The notes under the pieces are model-generated. The model did not search any database and was not told where the DNA came from. It saw only the letters and a list, made by a program, of their open reading frames with translations. Positions 16,504 to 25,331 of a stretch of DNA of 46,989 bases are shown piece after piece. Position 1 is the stretch's first letter. The number at the start of each line of letters is the position of its first letter. The stretch comes from an uncultured bacterium (GTDB lineage Bacteria > Cyanobacteriota > Vampirovibrionia > Gastranaerophilales > Gastranaerophilaceae): the NCBI GenBank assembly GCA_902797985.1, contig CADBUZ010000009.1, forward strand, positions 1-46,989. The letters are read 5' to 3'. The translations under genes were made by a program, and so were the position numbers.

Positions 16504-17082
16504 ATGATAGATATTAAAAACATGGCTGATGGTGAAGACTCAAAACAAAGTTCAATTATGGTACCGTTTGACGATAAACCTGTTGCGGTTGACGGGCCTG
16601 ATACTGTAGACGAATTATCTATGGAATTGGCTACAATTAAGCAATCAGCAAAAAGAATAGCTATCATAGGTTCAAGAAACCTTGCAATAACACATCAGCA
16701 AATGATTGAAACATTAACAACAGCTCTTGTTATGCAAGGTAATACAATTATTACTTCAGGTGGTTCTTATGGTACAAATGCTGCAGCTATTAGAGGTGCT
16801 ATGAAATCTAATCCTGAAAAATTAAAAGTTATTTTACCTCAAACAATTGGTCAGCAACCTAGTGATGTTCAAAATCAACTTATTGGTGTTCCTAATATTA
16901 TTGAACACTCTGATCGTGCAATGATGACACTTGCTGACGCATCAAGAGTTTGTAACCGTGAGATTATTGATGATTGTAATCAATTAATTTGTTTCTTATC
17001 TCACACCAGTAAAACTCTGCAAACTGCCGTTGAATATGCAGAAGAAACTCATAAAGTTGTTACTATTTTTTACTTAGATTAG
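16504..17082 (+). CDS. DprA/LOG-like Rossmann-fold protein
   Basis: A 192-residue protein with a nucleotide-binding Rossmann core like DprA/SMF and LOG proteins: IAIIGSRNLA (strand and loop), then LVMQGNTIITSGGSYGTNAAAIRGAM. The first 50 residues are acidic and poorly ordered. It is shorter than DprA (usually 300 or more residues) and lacks its extra domains, so a role in DNA uptake or recombination is uncertain; a LOG-type phosphoribohydrolase is also possible, though the PGGxGTxxE signature is absent. A weak AAAGGGTG precedes the ATG. The HEAT-repeat gene follows after 86 bases. Confidence 0.65.
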   Translation: MIDIKNMADGEDSKQSSIMVPFDDKPVAVDGPDTVDELSMELATIKQSAKRIAIIGSRNLAITHQQMIETLTTALVMQGNTIITSGGSYGTNAAAIRGAMKSNPEKLKVILPQTIGQQPSDVQNQLIGVPNIIEHSDRAMMTLADASRVCNREIIDDCNQLICFLSHTSKTLQTAVEYAEETHKVVTIFYLD

Positions 17083-17168
17083 CTTCATGTTGATTATGGA
17101 TTTTCCATTTTCGATTTCAACTTTCCATTTAAGGATTAGTATAGTTATACAAAAGAAATGAGGCAAAA

Positions 17169-18338
17169 GTGGATAAAATAAAACAACTTACCGGTAAAAA
17201 TCAAAAAGAGTATGAAGCGGTTGCTTTTGAAATAGTAAATAATGCTGATATAGAACTGTTTGAAGAACTTGTATCAAAAGATGATTTTTTATTCGATTTC
17301 GTAAAATCTAATGTTGCTCAAAGATTAGAAAGAGCATGTAATAAATCAAATTATAAAAATTTATTGAAATTTTTAGATATTTATTCACCATATTATGAAG
17401 ATTTTATTACTTCTACTTTAGCTCAATATGGTGATAATGAAATTACAGAGATAATGCTGGAAAAATTGAAAAACGGGACATTGTCAGAAAAAATCTATTC
17501 AGCAGGATTTTTCTCATATAAACAAGATTCTCGAGCATTACCGTTATTGGGTGAATACGCTTTTAGCGAAGAAAGTTCTTTATCAGAAAATTGCGCAAGA
17601 GCATTATCCAAACTAAAAAATACAGATGTATATGAAACTGCTATTGAGAAATTATCTTCTGATGATGATTTTGAGCAAATGACAGCTGCAAACTTTTTAG
17701 TTGCTTATCAAGATACCAGAGCATTATCACCTTTGTTTGAAACAATGAAAAAATCTAAAATGTCTGAAAATATCGCAGAGTTAATTCCTTATTTAATGCC
17801 TCTGCCTGATATGCTTCAAACCGAATACAATGATGATGCGATATTAACATTTTGCTACATAATAAATGGACTTGTTGAATTAGTCCCTGTCTCACAGGTT
17901 ATTGATTTTAGGATGTACGAATTCATTGAAAGACTTTTAAAATCATCCCCAACCGGGGCTTCTGCGACAGCTTTATTTTTAGCAAAAGACAAATTTAATA
18001 TGATAACAGAAAACGAAGAATATTTGTTTGATGAAGATAAAAATACAAAAAATGAAGTTAATGATATCAAAAATTTATTGAATAATGCTAATTTATATCC
18101 AATGACATCATTCTTATACGAAGAATTATATGAAGAAAGTGATTTTATTTTCTTTGTATTAGAAATTGTAAGGGATGAGGAAAGTCTTGTATCACTATTA
18201 AGCGGAGAAAATCAAACAGTTATTATAAAAGTAATGGAGCTTCTAAAAGCACAAAATCTATTGAAAGATGAATACAAACAATTGGCTTTGTCAAAAATAG
18301 AAGATGAAAATTTACGGGTAGTTGCAAGCGCATTATAA
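17169..18338 (+). CDS. HEAT-repeat-like protein
   Basis: A 389-residue, acidic, all-helical protein. Repeated units of about 30-35 residues from residue 100 to 210 (SRALPLLGEYAFSEESS, NTDVYETAIEKLS, DTRALSPLFETMKKSK) are typical HEAT/PBS-lyase-type repeats. The C-terminal half is helical but less regular. There is no signal peptide or membrane segment, so it is a cytoplasmic scaffold or protein-binding factor of unknown partner. The start is GTG at 17169, with GAGG 6 nt upstream. It may be co-transcribed with the DprA-like gene. Confidence 0.75.
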   Translation: MDKIKQLTGKNQKEYEAVAFEIVNNADIELFEELVSKDDFLFDFVKSNVAQRLERACNKSNYKNLLKFLDIYSPYYEDFITSTLAQYGDNEITEIMLEKLKNGTLSEKIYSAGFFSYKQDSRALPLLGEYAFSEESSLSENCARALSKLKNTDVYETAIEKLSSDDDFEQMTAANFLVAYQDTRALSPLFETMKKSKMSENIAELIPYLMPLPDMLQTEYNDDAILTFCYIINGLVELVPVSQVIDFRMYEFIERLLKSSPTGASATALFLAKDKFNMITENEEYLFDEDKNTKNEVNDIKNLLNNANLYPMTSFLYEELYEESDFIFFVLEIVRDEESLVSLLSGENQTVIIKVMELLKAQNLLKDEYKQLALSKIEDENLRVVASAL

Positions 18339-18391
18339 AATTTTCTTAAATACATGACTGATTTAAATAATATTTATCATGAATAAATTTC

Positions 18392-19138
18392 TTATTTTTC
18401 ATTTACTGTATCAATAGAAATTGATTCTATTCCTGATAATTCGCCCAATTTATCGTATATGTATTGAACAGGTCTTTTGCTTACTACTTCTACTATAATT
18501 GAAAATTTTGTCATATTAGGGTTTTCAATTAGTTTATGCATTTTTAAAGCATCAACAGTTTTAAAATGTGAAACTATATAATCTCTTATTGAATCAACCT
18601 TTTCATTTTCACAATGAAGATTTATTTTTAATCTTCTTATGTTTTTCACGCAACGATTAAGAACTTGTTTTTCAAAAATTCTGATTAATGTAAGAACCGC
18701 AACAGATAAAATGGATGCGACAATAGCAAGTCCATACATGCCGGCACCGCAAGCCATCCCAATACTTGCTGCCATAAATAAAGTCGCTGCTGTAGTTAGC
18801 CCAAAGACTGTCGGCCCATTTCTAAGAACTGTACCGGCACCAATAAAACCTATCCCTGTTACTACTTGTGCTGCTACACGAGCCGTATCTCTTACTCCTG
18901 TCGGACAGTAGCCTTCTATTTTCCAATTTACAAGTTCAGGAAATCCGTATATTGAAATTATTGTAAATACACAAGCCCCTAAACATACTAATATATGTGT
19001 TCTTAATCCTGCATATTTGTTAGTTATTTCTCTTTCAAATCCTATTAAAAAGCCTAAGCAGATTGCTGCAAAAACTCTTAAACATAAATCGATATTATAT
19101 GATGAAAAAATATGTGTTATTTGATTTCCTATATCCAT
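18392..19138 (-). CDS. mgtC: MgtC/SapB-family membrane protein
   Basis: A 248-residue MgtC-family protein. The N-terminal 150 residues have about five membrane segments with the family stretches RVFAAICLGFLIGFERE, AGLRTHILVCLGA, and QVVTGIGFIGAGTVLR. The last 85 residues form a soluble ACT-like domain. Family members affect Mg2+ homeostasis and ATP synthase activity. A ribosome-binding site GGGAGAG precedes the ATG, and a TGGACA/TATGAT promoter lies upstream, so this gene has a short leader, unlike several neighbours. Confidence 0.9.
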   Translation of the reverse strand: MDIGNQITHIFSSYNIDLCLRVFAAICLGFLIGFEREITNKYAGLRTHILVCLGACVFTIISIYGFPELVNWKIEGYCPTGVRDTARVAAQVVTGIGFIGAGTVLRNGPTVFGLTTAATLFMAASIGMACGAGMYGLAIVASILSVAVLTLIRIFEKQVLNRCVKNIRRLKINLHCENEKVDSIRDYIVSHFKTVDALKMHKLIENPNMTKFSIIVEVVSKRPVQYIYDKLGELSGIESISIDTVNEK

Positions 19139-19165
19139 AAGACTCTCCCGATTCTCTTTTTATTT

Positions 19166-19194
19166 ATCATATCAGACACTTGGATAAATGTCCA
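19166..19194 (-). promoter_or_regulatory. mgtC promoter
   Basis: On the minus strand the -35 is TGGACA (19189-19194) and the -10 TATGAT (19166-19171) with a 17-bp spacer. It leaves a leader of about 20 nt that contains the Shine-Dalgarno. Confidence 0.6.
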
Positions 19195-19211
19195 AAAGTT
19201 TTGTTAAAAAC

Positions 19212-19239
19212 TTGAAATAAGATTGTAAAAATTGATAAT
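19212..19239 (+). promoter_or_regulatory. promoter of the orphan histidine kinase
   Basis: The -35 is TTGAAA (19212-19217) and the -10 GATAAT (19234-19239), with a 16-bp spacer. The -10 ends 8 nt before the ATG and no Shine-Dalgarno is present, so the transcript should be nearly or fully leaderless. Confidence 0.55.
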
Positions 19240-19247
19240 ATAAATAT

Positions 19248-20495
19248 ATGGTTAAAATTACAGATAGAGAGCTTTTAGAGAAAATCCCGTCATTATTCAA
19301 AATAAATTTAAAATCCGATAAAGACGGTGATTCTATTTTTAAAAAACTTAAAGAATTTTTTGTTTTTGATTGGGGATATATATACTATTTGAATCCGGAT
19401 AGTGTTCAGTTAAAATATGCTTCAATAAATAAAGAATTGATTGAAACTGTTTACAAAATGCCAAAATCGGATTTAAAATTTTTGTATTCTCCTGATGGTA
19501 TTGTCTTGGATGAAAAAAGTTCTATTATTAAATCTTTGAATTTTGTGGGTGGAAAGTCTTATTTATTGCATAAATTATCCGTTGGAGAAACTGTTTTTGG
19601 ATTTATTGTCATAGGCTCAAAGAAAGAAAATTTGTACAGTGAAGATGATTTGTCTGTCTTGAAGGTGTGTAATTCTATTATTTCTTATGTGATAAAAGAT
19701 TTGGAATTGTCTAATGTTTTTAAAATACAACTGAAGGCATTGAAAGAGGGTATTGTTGAAAAAAACAATGCTTACAAAATAATAAAAGAACAAAATGAAA
19801 AAATATTAGAAGCAGATAAGGTAAAAAGTGAATTTCTTGCTAATGTATCTCATGAATTAAGGACACCTCTTAATGCTATTGTCGGATTTTCTGAAATTTT
19901 GTCAGAAGGTTTATATGGAAAGTTGAATGAAAAACAAGCTGAATATATTTCTGATATTCGTGTCTCAGGTATTCATTTGTTAGGAATGATAAATGAAATT
20001 TTAGATATTTCTAAAATAGAATCAAATGCAATGAAGCTTGTTAAAACGAATTTTAATATTCAAAGAGCATTAATAGAAGTTGCTAATATCTTAAAGCCTT
20101 TAGCCCAAAAGAAAAAGGTTAGAATAATTATTGACTGTGAAAATGATTTTGAAGTGACTGCAGATTATCAAAAAATTCAGCAAATTCTTTATAATCTTGT
20201 TAATAATGCTATTAAATATAGTCCGGATAATAATGAAGTTGAGATTTCTGCTGAAAAATTAAAAAATAAATTTGTCCTTAAAGTTCATGATAATGGTATC
20301 GGAATTGATAAAAAATATCATGGTAAAATTTTTGCGAAATTTGTTCAACTTGATAGTGCATACACAAAAAAAGAAAGCTCTACAGGTTTAGGCTTAACTA
20401 TTACTAAAGAGTTGACTGAATTACACGGTGGAAAAATTTCTATAAAAAGTGAGGTTAATAACGGTTCTACGTTCATTGTTGAAATACCACAATAA
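19248..20495 (+). CDS. cytoplasmic sensor histidine kinase, orphan
   Basis: A 415-residue kinase. Residues 20-155 form a GAF-like sensor domain without membrane segments, followed by a coiled linker (155-195). The dimerisation/phosphoacceptor domain carries FLANVSHELRTPLNA with His202. The ATPase domain has the N box NLVNNA (316-321), DNGIG (348-352) and GLGL (380-383). It should sense an intracellular signal and pass phosphate to a response regulator, but none is encoded nearby, making it an orphan. The start codon has no Shine-Dalgarno and sits 8 nt after the promoter -10. Confidence 0.92.
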   Translation: MVKITDRELLEKIPSLFKINLKSDKDGDSIFKKLKEFFVFDWGYIYYLNPDSVQLKYASINKELIETVYKMPKSDLKFLYSPDGIVLDEKSSIIKSLNFVGGKSYLLHKLSVGETVFGFIVIGSKKENLYSEDDLSVLKVCNSIISYVIKDLELSNVFKIQLKALKEGIVEKNNAYKIIKEQNEKILEADKVKSEFLANVSHELRTPLNAIVGFSEILSEGLYGKLNEKQAEYISDIRVSGIHLLGMINEILDISKIESNAMKLVKTNFNIQRALIEVANILKPLAQKKKVRIIIDCENDFEVTADYQKIQQILYNLVNNAIKYSPDNNEVEISAEKLKNKFVLKVHDNGIGIDKKYHGKIFAKFVQLDSAYTKKESSTGLGLTITKELTELHGGKISIKSEVNNGSTFIVEIPQ

Positions 20496-20541
20496 CTATT
20501 TTTACTAAATTTGTTATATAATGTACCTAGTGAGGATATTT

Positions 20542-21357
20542 ATGAATAAAAAAATTATAATTGTATTATGTATGTTATTCATTTCAGCCAATTTAGGTTT
20601 TGCTTCGGGAAATGAGTATAAGACTGCAAATACATTTGTCAGAGTTACTACTAATATGCTGGGTTATAATTGGGTAGCTAAAAAGGTCGCTCAATCCGTT
20701 TTGAAAAGAACATTAAATAAAAGTGTAAAAGGCGATTATAAAGTTAAATTTGATTCTTTTAGCGGAGTTGACTTAAAGAAGGGTAAATTTAGAGGTTTAT
20801 ATATTGAAGGTGCTAATTTATGCGCTGATAATGAGTTATATATCTCTAAAATAAAACTTAAGACAATAAATGATTTCAATTATGTTGATTATAGAAAAGA
20901 TCCGCTTGTGTTTAAAACGGATGTCCCTATGAGTTATGATGTTGAAATTACAGAAGATAATTTGAATAAAATGCTTTCTGCAGGTAAATCTTTTGAAACT
21001 TTTTCTAACTTAATTCCGTTAGTAACTATTAAAACCCCTTCTGTTAAAATATCTGATGATAAAATTCGTATGAGTTCTTCCTTGAAGCTGCCATTCGGAA
21101 AAACTATTAAATTTACTATGACAGGTGGTTTGAAAGTCGAAAATGGTAAAATCGTTTTTACAGACGTTAAAACTTCTAATTCTAAAAATGAGTTTGTTGA
21201 AAAAATGGTTAATCTTATAAATAATCAAAATGTTTTAGAAAATATTAACATGGATTTGTTCGATGGCGCAGACACTAAAATGGCTATTGATAAAGTCTAT
21301 ATTAAAGATAAAACTGTGTATGTTAATGGAAATATTTTAATTAAAAAGGCTGAATAA
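20542..21357 (+). CDS. secreted DUF2993/LmeA-like protein
   Basis: A 271-residue protein with an N-terminal signal peptide (residues 1-20, ending FASG). The body resembles DUF2993/LmeA lipid-binding domains common in Cyanobacteria: repeated beta strands, a VEITEDNLNKML helix, and the late pattern MTGGLKVENGKIVFTDVK. Such proteins bind or transfer lipid in the envelope. I chose ATG 20542, with GAGGA 5 nt upstream, over an in-frame ATG at 20521. It is first in a five-gene operon, and its stop overlaps the next start (TAATG). Confidence 0.75.
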   Translation: MNKKIIIVLCMLFISANLGFASGNEYKTANTFVRVTTNMLGYNWVAKKVAQSVLKRTLNKSVKGDYKVKFDSFSGVDLKKGKFRGLYIEGANLCADNELYISKIKLKTINDFNYVDYRKDPLVFKTDVPMSYDVEITEDNLNKMLSAGKSFETFSNLIPLVTIKTPSVKISDDKIRMSSSLKLPFGKTIKFTMTGGLKVENGKIVFTDVKTSNSKNEFVEKMVNLINNQNVLENINMDLFDGADTKMAIDKVYIKDKTVYVNGNILIKKAE

Positions 21358-22004
21358 TGGGTAGAAAGAAAAAGAAAAAAAATCAAAATAGAATACTGGG
21401 AATAGTTATTCTCATTATAGCAATATTAGTTTATGCAAAAATGACCGTTCTAAAAGATTTTAACCCCTTAACAGATGTAAATATAAATCTGGAAAATCCA
21501 TTTAAAAAAGATATTGAAGTTTCAGAACGTTCTGTTGCTGAAGATTTTTCAGAATCAGAAACGGATACTTTAAAAGAAGAAGAAGTTTTTGTTGATATAT
21601 TTTTCACAAAAGTAAGCAGTGGAAAAGATCTATATATGGCTGCATCTCGTAAAAAACCTAAAGGCTATAAAGGTTCTGATGTCGAATTTGCGGTTAAATC
21701 TTTGTTGAAGGGTACAACAAAATATGAAAAAGAAAAAGGGGTATATTCTGAAATACCAAGTTCAACACGGTTAGTATGGTATAAAGAATCTCCTTCAAAA
21801 ATAATTATTAATTTGTCCGATGATTTTGAATTTGGCGGTGGCGGTGATAGCTTGTATAAACGTATGTATCAACTAATTAAAACCGTTAATCATAATACAA
21901 GAAAACCTGTATATTTGTACATAAACGGAAAACAAGCCGATATAATCGGCGGTGAAGGATTAATGTTAAAGCAACCGCTAAGAAGTAACTCTCTTGAGGA
22001 ATAA
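21357..22004 (+). CDS. membrane-anchored GerMN-domain protein
   Basis: A 215-residue protein with a basic N terminus, one membrane anchor (residues 13-28), an acidic spacer, then a GerMN domain from about 75 to 210. Matching landmarks are VFVDIFFTK, AVKSLLKGTTKYEKEKGVYSEIP, TRLVWY, IINLSDDF and VYLYINGKQADIIGGEG. GerMN domains occur in sporulation proteins but also in cyanobacterial envelope proteins with amidase/AMIN partners. Its ATG shares a base with the preceding stop, so translation is coupled to the LmeA-like gene. Confidence 0.8.
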   Translation: MGRKKKKKNQNRILGIVILIIAILVYAKMTVLKDFNPLTDVNINLENPFKKDIEVSERSVAEDFSESETDTLKEEEVFVDIFFTKVSSGKDLYMAASRKKPKGYKGSDVEFAVKSLLKGTTKYEKEKGVYSEIPSSTRLVWYKESPSKIIINLSDDFEFGGGGDSLYKRMYQLIKTVNHNTRKPVYLYINGKQADIIGGEGLMLKQPLRSNSLEE

Positions 22005-22010
22005 AAATAA

Positions 22011-22265
22011 GTGTTTGAAGAAGAATTAGAACATTATTTGAATTTAGATTGGACATTAATTGAAGGTACTGATTTGGACTTCAATGGTGAACCATATTTT
22101 TATTTGGAAATAAAAGAATTTCCAAGCTTTGTTTTTTGTGCAAAAACAAAAGAAAAAGCATACGAAGGTTATAAACGACAATTAAAACTAACATTGATGA
22201 TTATGTTGGAAGACGGTGATAAAATACCTAATCCGGGTGATGATCCACAGGAGGAGTGTTATTAA
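22011..22265 (+). CDS. HicB-like small protein without HicA
   Basis: An 84-residue acidic protein resembling the HicB antitoxin N-terminal fold: Y-F-Y-L-E-I-K-E-F-P, then F-V-F-C-A-K-T-K-E-K-A-Y-E-G, and the terminal GDKIPNP. The DNA-binding tail of true HicB and any HicA toxin are absent. The start is GTG at 22011, with GAGGA 10 nt upstream inside the previous gene's end. The stop overlaps the rimI start (TAATG). It is more likely a housekeeping solitary HicB-like protein than part of an active toxin system. Confidence 0.65.
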   Translation: MFEEELEHYLNLDWTLIEGTDLDFNGEPYFYLEIKEFPSFVFCAKTKEKAYEGYKRQLKLTLMIMLEDGDKIPNPGDDPQEECY

Positions 22266-22786
22266 TGAATGAAATATATGTTAATCCTATGCAATCCTCA
22301 GATGTTCCTGATGTAGCTCAAATAGAGGCGATGGCCTATGGAAATCATCATTGGTCACGTGATTCTTTTTATTCTGAAATAAATAATAAAGTCGCAAAAT
22401 ATTATACTGCACGCTATTCCGATGGAAAAATCGTAGGTTATATAGGAACTTGGCATATAATTGATGAAGCTCATATTACAACAATTGCGGTTCATCCTGA
22501 ATTTTTAAGACAACATGTTGGGGAAGCTCTTATTGTAAAAATGTTAGAGGATTGTTATAATGAGTTTATAAAATATATAACTTTAGAAGTTAGAGTGAGT
22601 AATATTCCTGCTATAAAATTGTATGAAAAGTATGGTTTTAAGTCCTTGGGCACAAGAAAAGGTTATTATCAGGATAATAATGAAGACGCTTTGATTATGT
22701 GGACTGAAAATATTTTTTCTGATGAATATAAACTTATCTTGAATAATAATATTAAAAATCTGGAACAAAAAGTAGTTATAAAATGA
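22265..22786 (+). CDS. rimI: RimI-type N-acetyltransferase
   Basis: A 173-residue GNAT enzyme of the RimI group, which acetylates the N terminus of ribosomal protein S18 in E. coli and is often linked to TsaB/TsaD. Landmarks are VAQIEAMAYGNHHWSRDSF (family W-S-x-x-x-F), ITTIAVHPEFLRQHVGEALI (acetyl-CoA loop) and LEVRVSNIPAIKLYEKYGF. I chose ATG 22265 because AGGAGGAG lies 8 nt upstream; an in-frame GTG at 22256 overlaps that site. It overlaps both neighbours (TAATG and ATGA). Confidence 0.85.
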   Translation: MNEIYVNPMQSSDVPDVAQIEAMAYGNHHWSRDSFYSEINNKVAKYYTARYSDGKIVGYIGTWHIIDEAHITTIAVHPEFLRQHVGEALIVKMLEDCYNEFIKYITLEVRVSNIPAIKLYEKYGFKSLGTRKGYYQDNNEDALIMWTENIFSDEYKLILNNNIKNLEQKVVIK

Positions 22787-23466
22787 CAAAAAGAATTGAA
22801 GAACAATTGAACAATTTTAAGTATGGCGGAGAACCCGTCAGATTTCGTTTGGGAACACTTATAGTTATTTGTTTGTCTGTTCTTCTTATTATTATGGCTA
22901 CTTTTACAGAAATTAAGTTTAAACATTTTATTATTCCATTAGATTTGATTCCAAAATGGGACTTTTATTTTACTGATAATGGCGTCAATTGGGATGGTTT
23001 TATTAAAGCGGTTAAATATATCCCTCAAGTTCCAATAATTTTCTTTATACTGGGTTTATTAGACAGAAAATATACTTTAATTACTATATTGTTATATATA
23101 ATTTTAGGATTTGCAGGATATCCTATATTCGCTATGGGTGGCGGTTGGAAATATATTTTCCAATATGGTGTAGGTTATATCTTGTCCTATATACCTGCAG
23201 TTTTCTTCTCCGGTACTATTTTATCGAGAAATTACAAATTCTATAACGTTTTCAAAGCCGTTTTTGCAGGAGTCGTTATCATTAATTTAATCGGGGCTTT
23301 GGTCTTATTGCTTAGTGCCTGTCTAAGACATGAAAATTGGTTTATGATTAAAAATTTATTATACTCAATGAGTGTCTTTAAATTTATATATGATCTCATA
23401 TTTAGTATTATAGCTGTTTATTTGGCTAATATAGTTAAACGGTTTTTATGGATTATATTAAGTTAG
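22783..23466 (+). CDS. bioY: BioY-like biotin transporter substrate-binding subunit
   Basis: A 227-residue protein with about six membrane segments. The stretch LLYIILGFAGYPIFAMGGG followed by GVGYILSYIPAVFFSG matches the BioY family (S component of ECF transporters), where the Gly-rich loop and GYLLGF-like segment are diagnostic. It would take up biotin with an ECF energy module encoded elsewhere. Its ATG overlaps the rimI stop (ATGA), and its last 4 bases overlap the convergent gene. Confidence 0.75.
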   Translation: MTKRIEEQLNNFKYGGEPVRFRLGTLIVICLSVLLIIMATFTEIKFKHFIIPLDLIPKWDFYFTDNGVNWDGFIKAVKYIPQVPIIFFILGLLDRKYTLITILLYIILGFAGYPIFAMGGGWKYIFQYGVGYILSYIPAVFFSGTILSRNYKFYNVFKAVFAGVVIINLIGALVLLLSACLRHENWFMIKNLLYSMSVFKFIYDLIFSIIAVYLANIVKRFLWIILS

Positions 23467-24581
23467 TATTTTTCTATTCGTAATATTATTGAATACTTAT
23501 TTGCTCCATAATATAAATCCATAAGTAAGAAGTTATTATCTAAATCTGTTAATTCTACATTAGTTTGAATAGCAGGTCTGCGTTTAGATTTTCTTATATA
23601 TTTCCCCCATGCATTTAAGAATTTGATTTGCCATCTTTGAGATTTTTTCATATCAAGTTCTTTTAAATTGTCTCTATAATAAAAGGCAGGGGTGTAATCT
23701 TTTAAAAATACGGGAATAGTATATTTCACGACACCTGCTTCTTTAAATAAAATATACCAATCACTTTTGTATTTTCTTGGTGTTAACAGATAATATCCGG
23801 GTGTAATGGTGATTGTTTTAAAATACAATGGTGAATTTAATCTTAACAGCGGATATGGCGACCACGATGTGTCTTTCATGTCATAATATTGGTCAGGGTC
23901 TACACCGTGTACATATGAAAATTCAGGTACTTTCATATCTCTATAAGCTTGTTCGTAGTCCTCTTGTGTATATGTCTTTTTTTCTTTTTGTACATTTTCA
24001 AAGTTGGCTGTTGTACTATTTGCATTTTCATTTTTTAATTCTTCTTCCCAGCTTTGAATATATGGATCAGTATCTGCATCACGATAATTTCCATATTTCG
24101 GCTTTTCTCCTTTTTCTTTTTTAGGTTTAGTTCGTTGTACTTTTTGGTTTGTTTTTGTCGTTTCTGTATTTGTAGCCGGTATATAATTGTTATTTTTTAT
24201 GTTTTCTTCTGTTGCATCTGTATTAATTGGATTTATTTCATTATCAAGAACCTTTTCTTGTTCCTGTTTATCAGGTGCGTTATTAGTAGTCGGTTGTATA
24301 TTATTGTCCTTATTGGTGTTGTTTTCAGGTTGTGTACTTGTTTCACCTTCAACTTCTGTGTCTTCTTCTACATATTCATATTCGTCATCATTTTCTTCTT
24401 GGGTTTGAGTTTGTATTAAATCTTCGTGCTGTTTTATAACATTCGGTAAGTAATCACTTCCGGATGATTGTACTTGAGATGGAACATTAGGGGTTGATGG
24501 GCGCATGTTTGGTGTTGGCTCATCGGCTTGCGTACTTAATCCAATTATTAAAACACATAATGTAAGAATCAATCTTTTCAT
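23463..24581 (-). CDS. secreted protein with acidic Asn/Thr-rich linker
   Basis: A 372-residue protein I do not recognise. Signal peptide at residues 1-19, then a long low-complexity acidic/Asn/Thr/Pro-rich region (20-200), then a C-terminal domain of about 160 residues rich in Tyr, Trp and beta strands (YYLLTPRKYKSDWYILFKEA, PAFYYRDNLKEL, LLMDLYYGANKYSIILRIE). It is probably exported and anchored or displayed through the flexible linker. The start codon lacks a Shine-Dalgarno; TAAAAT ends 6 nt upstream with TTGTTT at 17-bp spacing. It converges with the BioY-like gene by 4 bases. Confidence 0.75.
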   Translation of the reverse strand: MKRLILTLCVLIIGLSTQADEPTPNMRPSTPNVPSQVQSSGSDYLPNVIKQHEDLIQTQTQEENDDEYEYVEEDTEVEGETSTQPENNTNKDNNIQPTTNNAPDKQEQEKVLDNEINPINTDATEENIKNNNYIPATNTETTKTNQKVQRTKPKKEKGEKPKYGNYRDADTDPYIQSWEEELKNENANSTTANFENVQKEKKTYTQEDYEQAYRDMKVPEFSYVHGVDPDQYYDMKDTSWSPYPLLRLNSPLYFKTITITPGYYLLTPRKYKSDWYILFKEAGVVKYTIPVFLKDYTPAFYYRDNLKELDMKKSQRWQIKFLNAWGKYIRKSKRRPAIQTNVELTDLDNNFLLMDLYYGANKYSIILRIEKY

Positions 24582-24587
24582 ATAATT

Positions 24588-24616
24588 ATTTTAATAATTT
24601 TTTTCTAAAAAAACAA
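24588..24616 (-). promoter_or_regulatory. leaderless-type promoter with overlapping hairpin
   Basis: On the minus strand the -35 TTGTTT and -10 TAAAAT (24588-24593) have a 17-bp spacer, and the -10 ends 6 nt before the ATG at 24581. A CTAAAAA/TTTTTAG hairpin overlapping the -35 may end transcription of the upstream gene. Confidence 0.5.
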
Positions 24617-24649
24617 ATTTTTAGCATAACGAATTTATTTAAATCGATG

Positions 24650-25093
24650 TTAATAATATTCGTTATCATCATCTTCTTCCTGTTTTGAATCTTGTTCTTC
24701 TGCTTCTTCTTCAAACGGATTGCTGTGGGAATTATGCTTTTTGCTTTTTTCCTCTTTATCTTCGTGTGATACGCTTGATACAATCTTCTCTGCTTCTTCT
24801 AAAAGTTTTTTCAAATCATTGTTACGAGTCATTTTAGGCAGCTTAGAATTAATAACAGAAGCAACATTCATCATCGCCAATGAATTTAATGTCGCATTCA
24901 GTTGGGCGCTGTTATCAATATATTTATTTGTATTTACCGCTTGTTCTTCCTCTGCTCCGTCAACCCTAGCATACTCAGTTCCTTGGCTGGCTCTATCGTC
25001 GCTAGTCTTGGCTGCTGTCCCGGAAATGTCGCCGCTTTTAAAGTTAAAAGCACCTGCCACACCATAGAATCCCGCGGCCCTGTTGTCTACCAT
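24650..25093 (-). CDS. small acidic protein of unknown function
   Basis: A 147-residue protein I do not recognise. The N terminus is Gly/Ala-rich with aromatic residues (MVDNRAAGFYGVAGAFNFKSG), the centre is helical with Asn and Met (NATLNSLAMMNVASVINSK), and the last 40 residues are Glu/Lys/Asp-rich and end in DDDNEYY. There is no signal peptide. AGAGGAA lies 7 nt before the ATG, which decides the start and supports expression. It resembles the group of lineage-type proteins with Gly/Phe N termini in this window. Confidence 0.65.
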   Translation of the reverse strand: MVDNRAAGFYGVAGAFNFKSGDISGTAAKTSDDRASQGTEYARVDGAEEEQAVNTNKYIDNSAQLNATLNSLAMMNVASVINSKLPKMTRNNDLKKLLEEAEKIVSSVSHEDKEEKSKKHNSHSNPFEEEAEEQDSKQEEDDDNEYY

Positions 25094-25206
25094 TTGAGTT
25101 TCCTCTTAGTTTTGTTTGGCTTGCTCAGTGATGTGTCCTGTCCCTGTTTATATAAGCATACCTTCCCGTACATCATTCTAAATCATCTAAAAGAATTATT
25201 TTGCTA

Positions 25207-25237
25207 GTTAATAATTGTATTTTTTACAATTATTAAC
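25207..25237. repeat. 13-bp perfect inverted repeat
   Basis: GTTAATAATTGTA and TACAATTATTAAC flank a 5-nt T loop. It lies about 100 bases downstream of the ABC binding-protein gene on the minus strand and about 115 bases upstream of the acidic-protein gene. No T-run follows on either strand, so it is either a poor terminator, an mRNA-stabilising hairpin or a protein-binding site. Confidence 0.6.
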
Positions 25238-25331
25238 CAAATCCCAATAATAATAAGAAAAACACGTATTTACAAAAGTTAATATTATTACTATGATTGC
25301 TTTTTTCTTAACATAATACGTAACATTTTTA

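Noticed and set aside
22011-22265. Active HicAB toxin-antitoxin pair
   Set aside because: No HicA toxin frame is adjacent on either side and the HicB-like protein lacks a DNA-binding tail.
24586-24783. Short basic frame overlapping the acidic 147-residue gene
   Set aside because: The overlapping frame with AGAGGAA and sensible composition is the better gene; the basic frame is its shadow.
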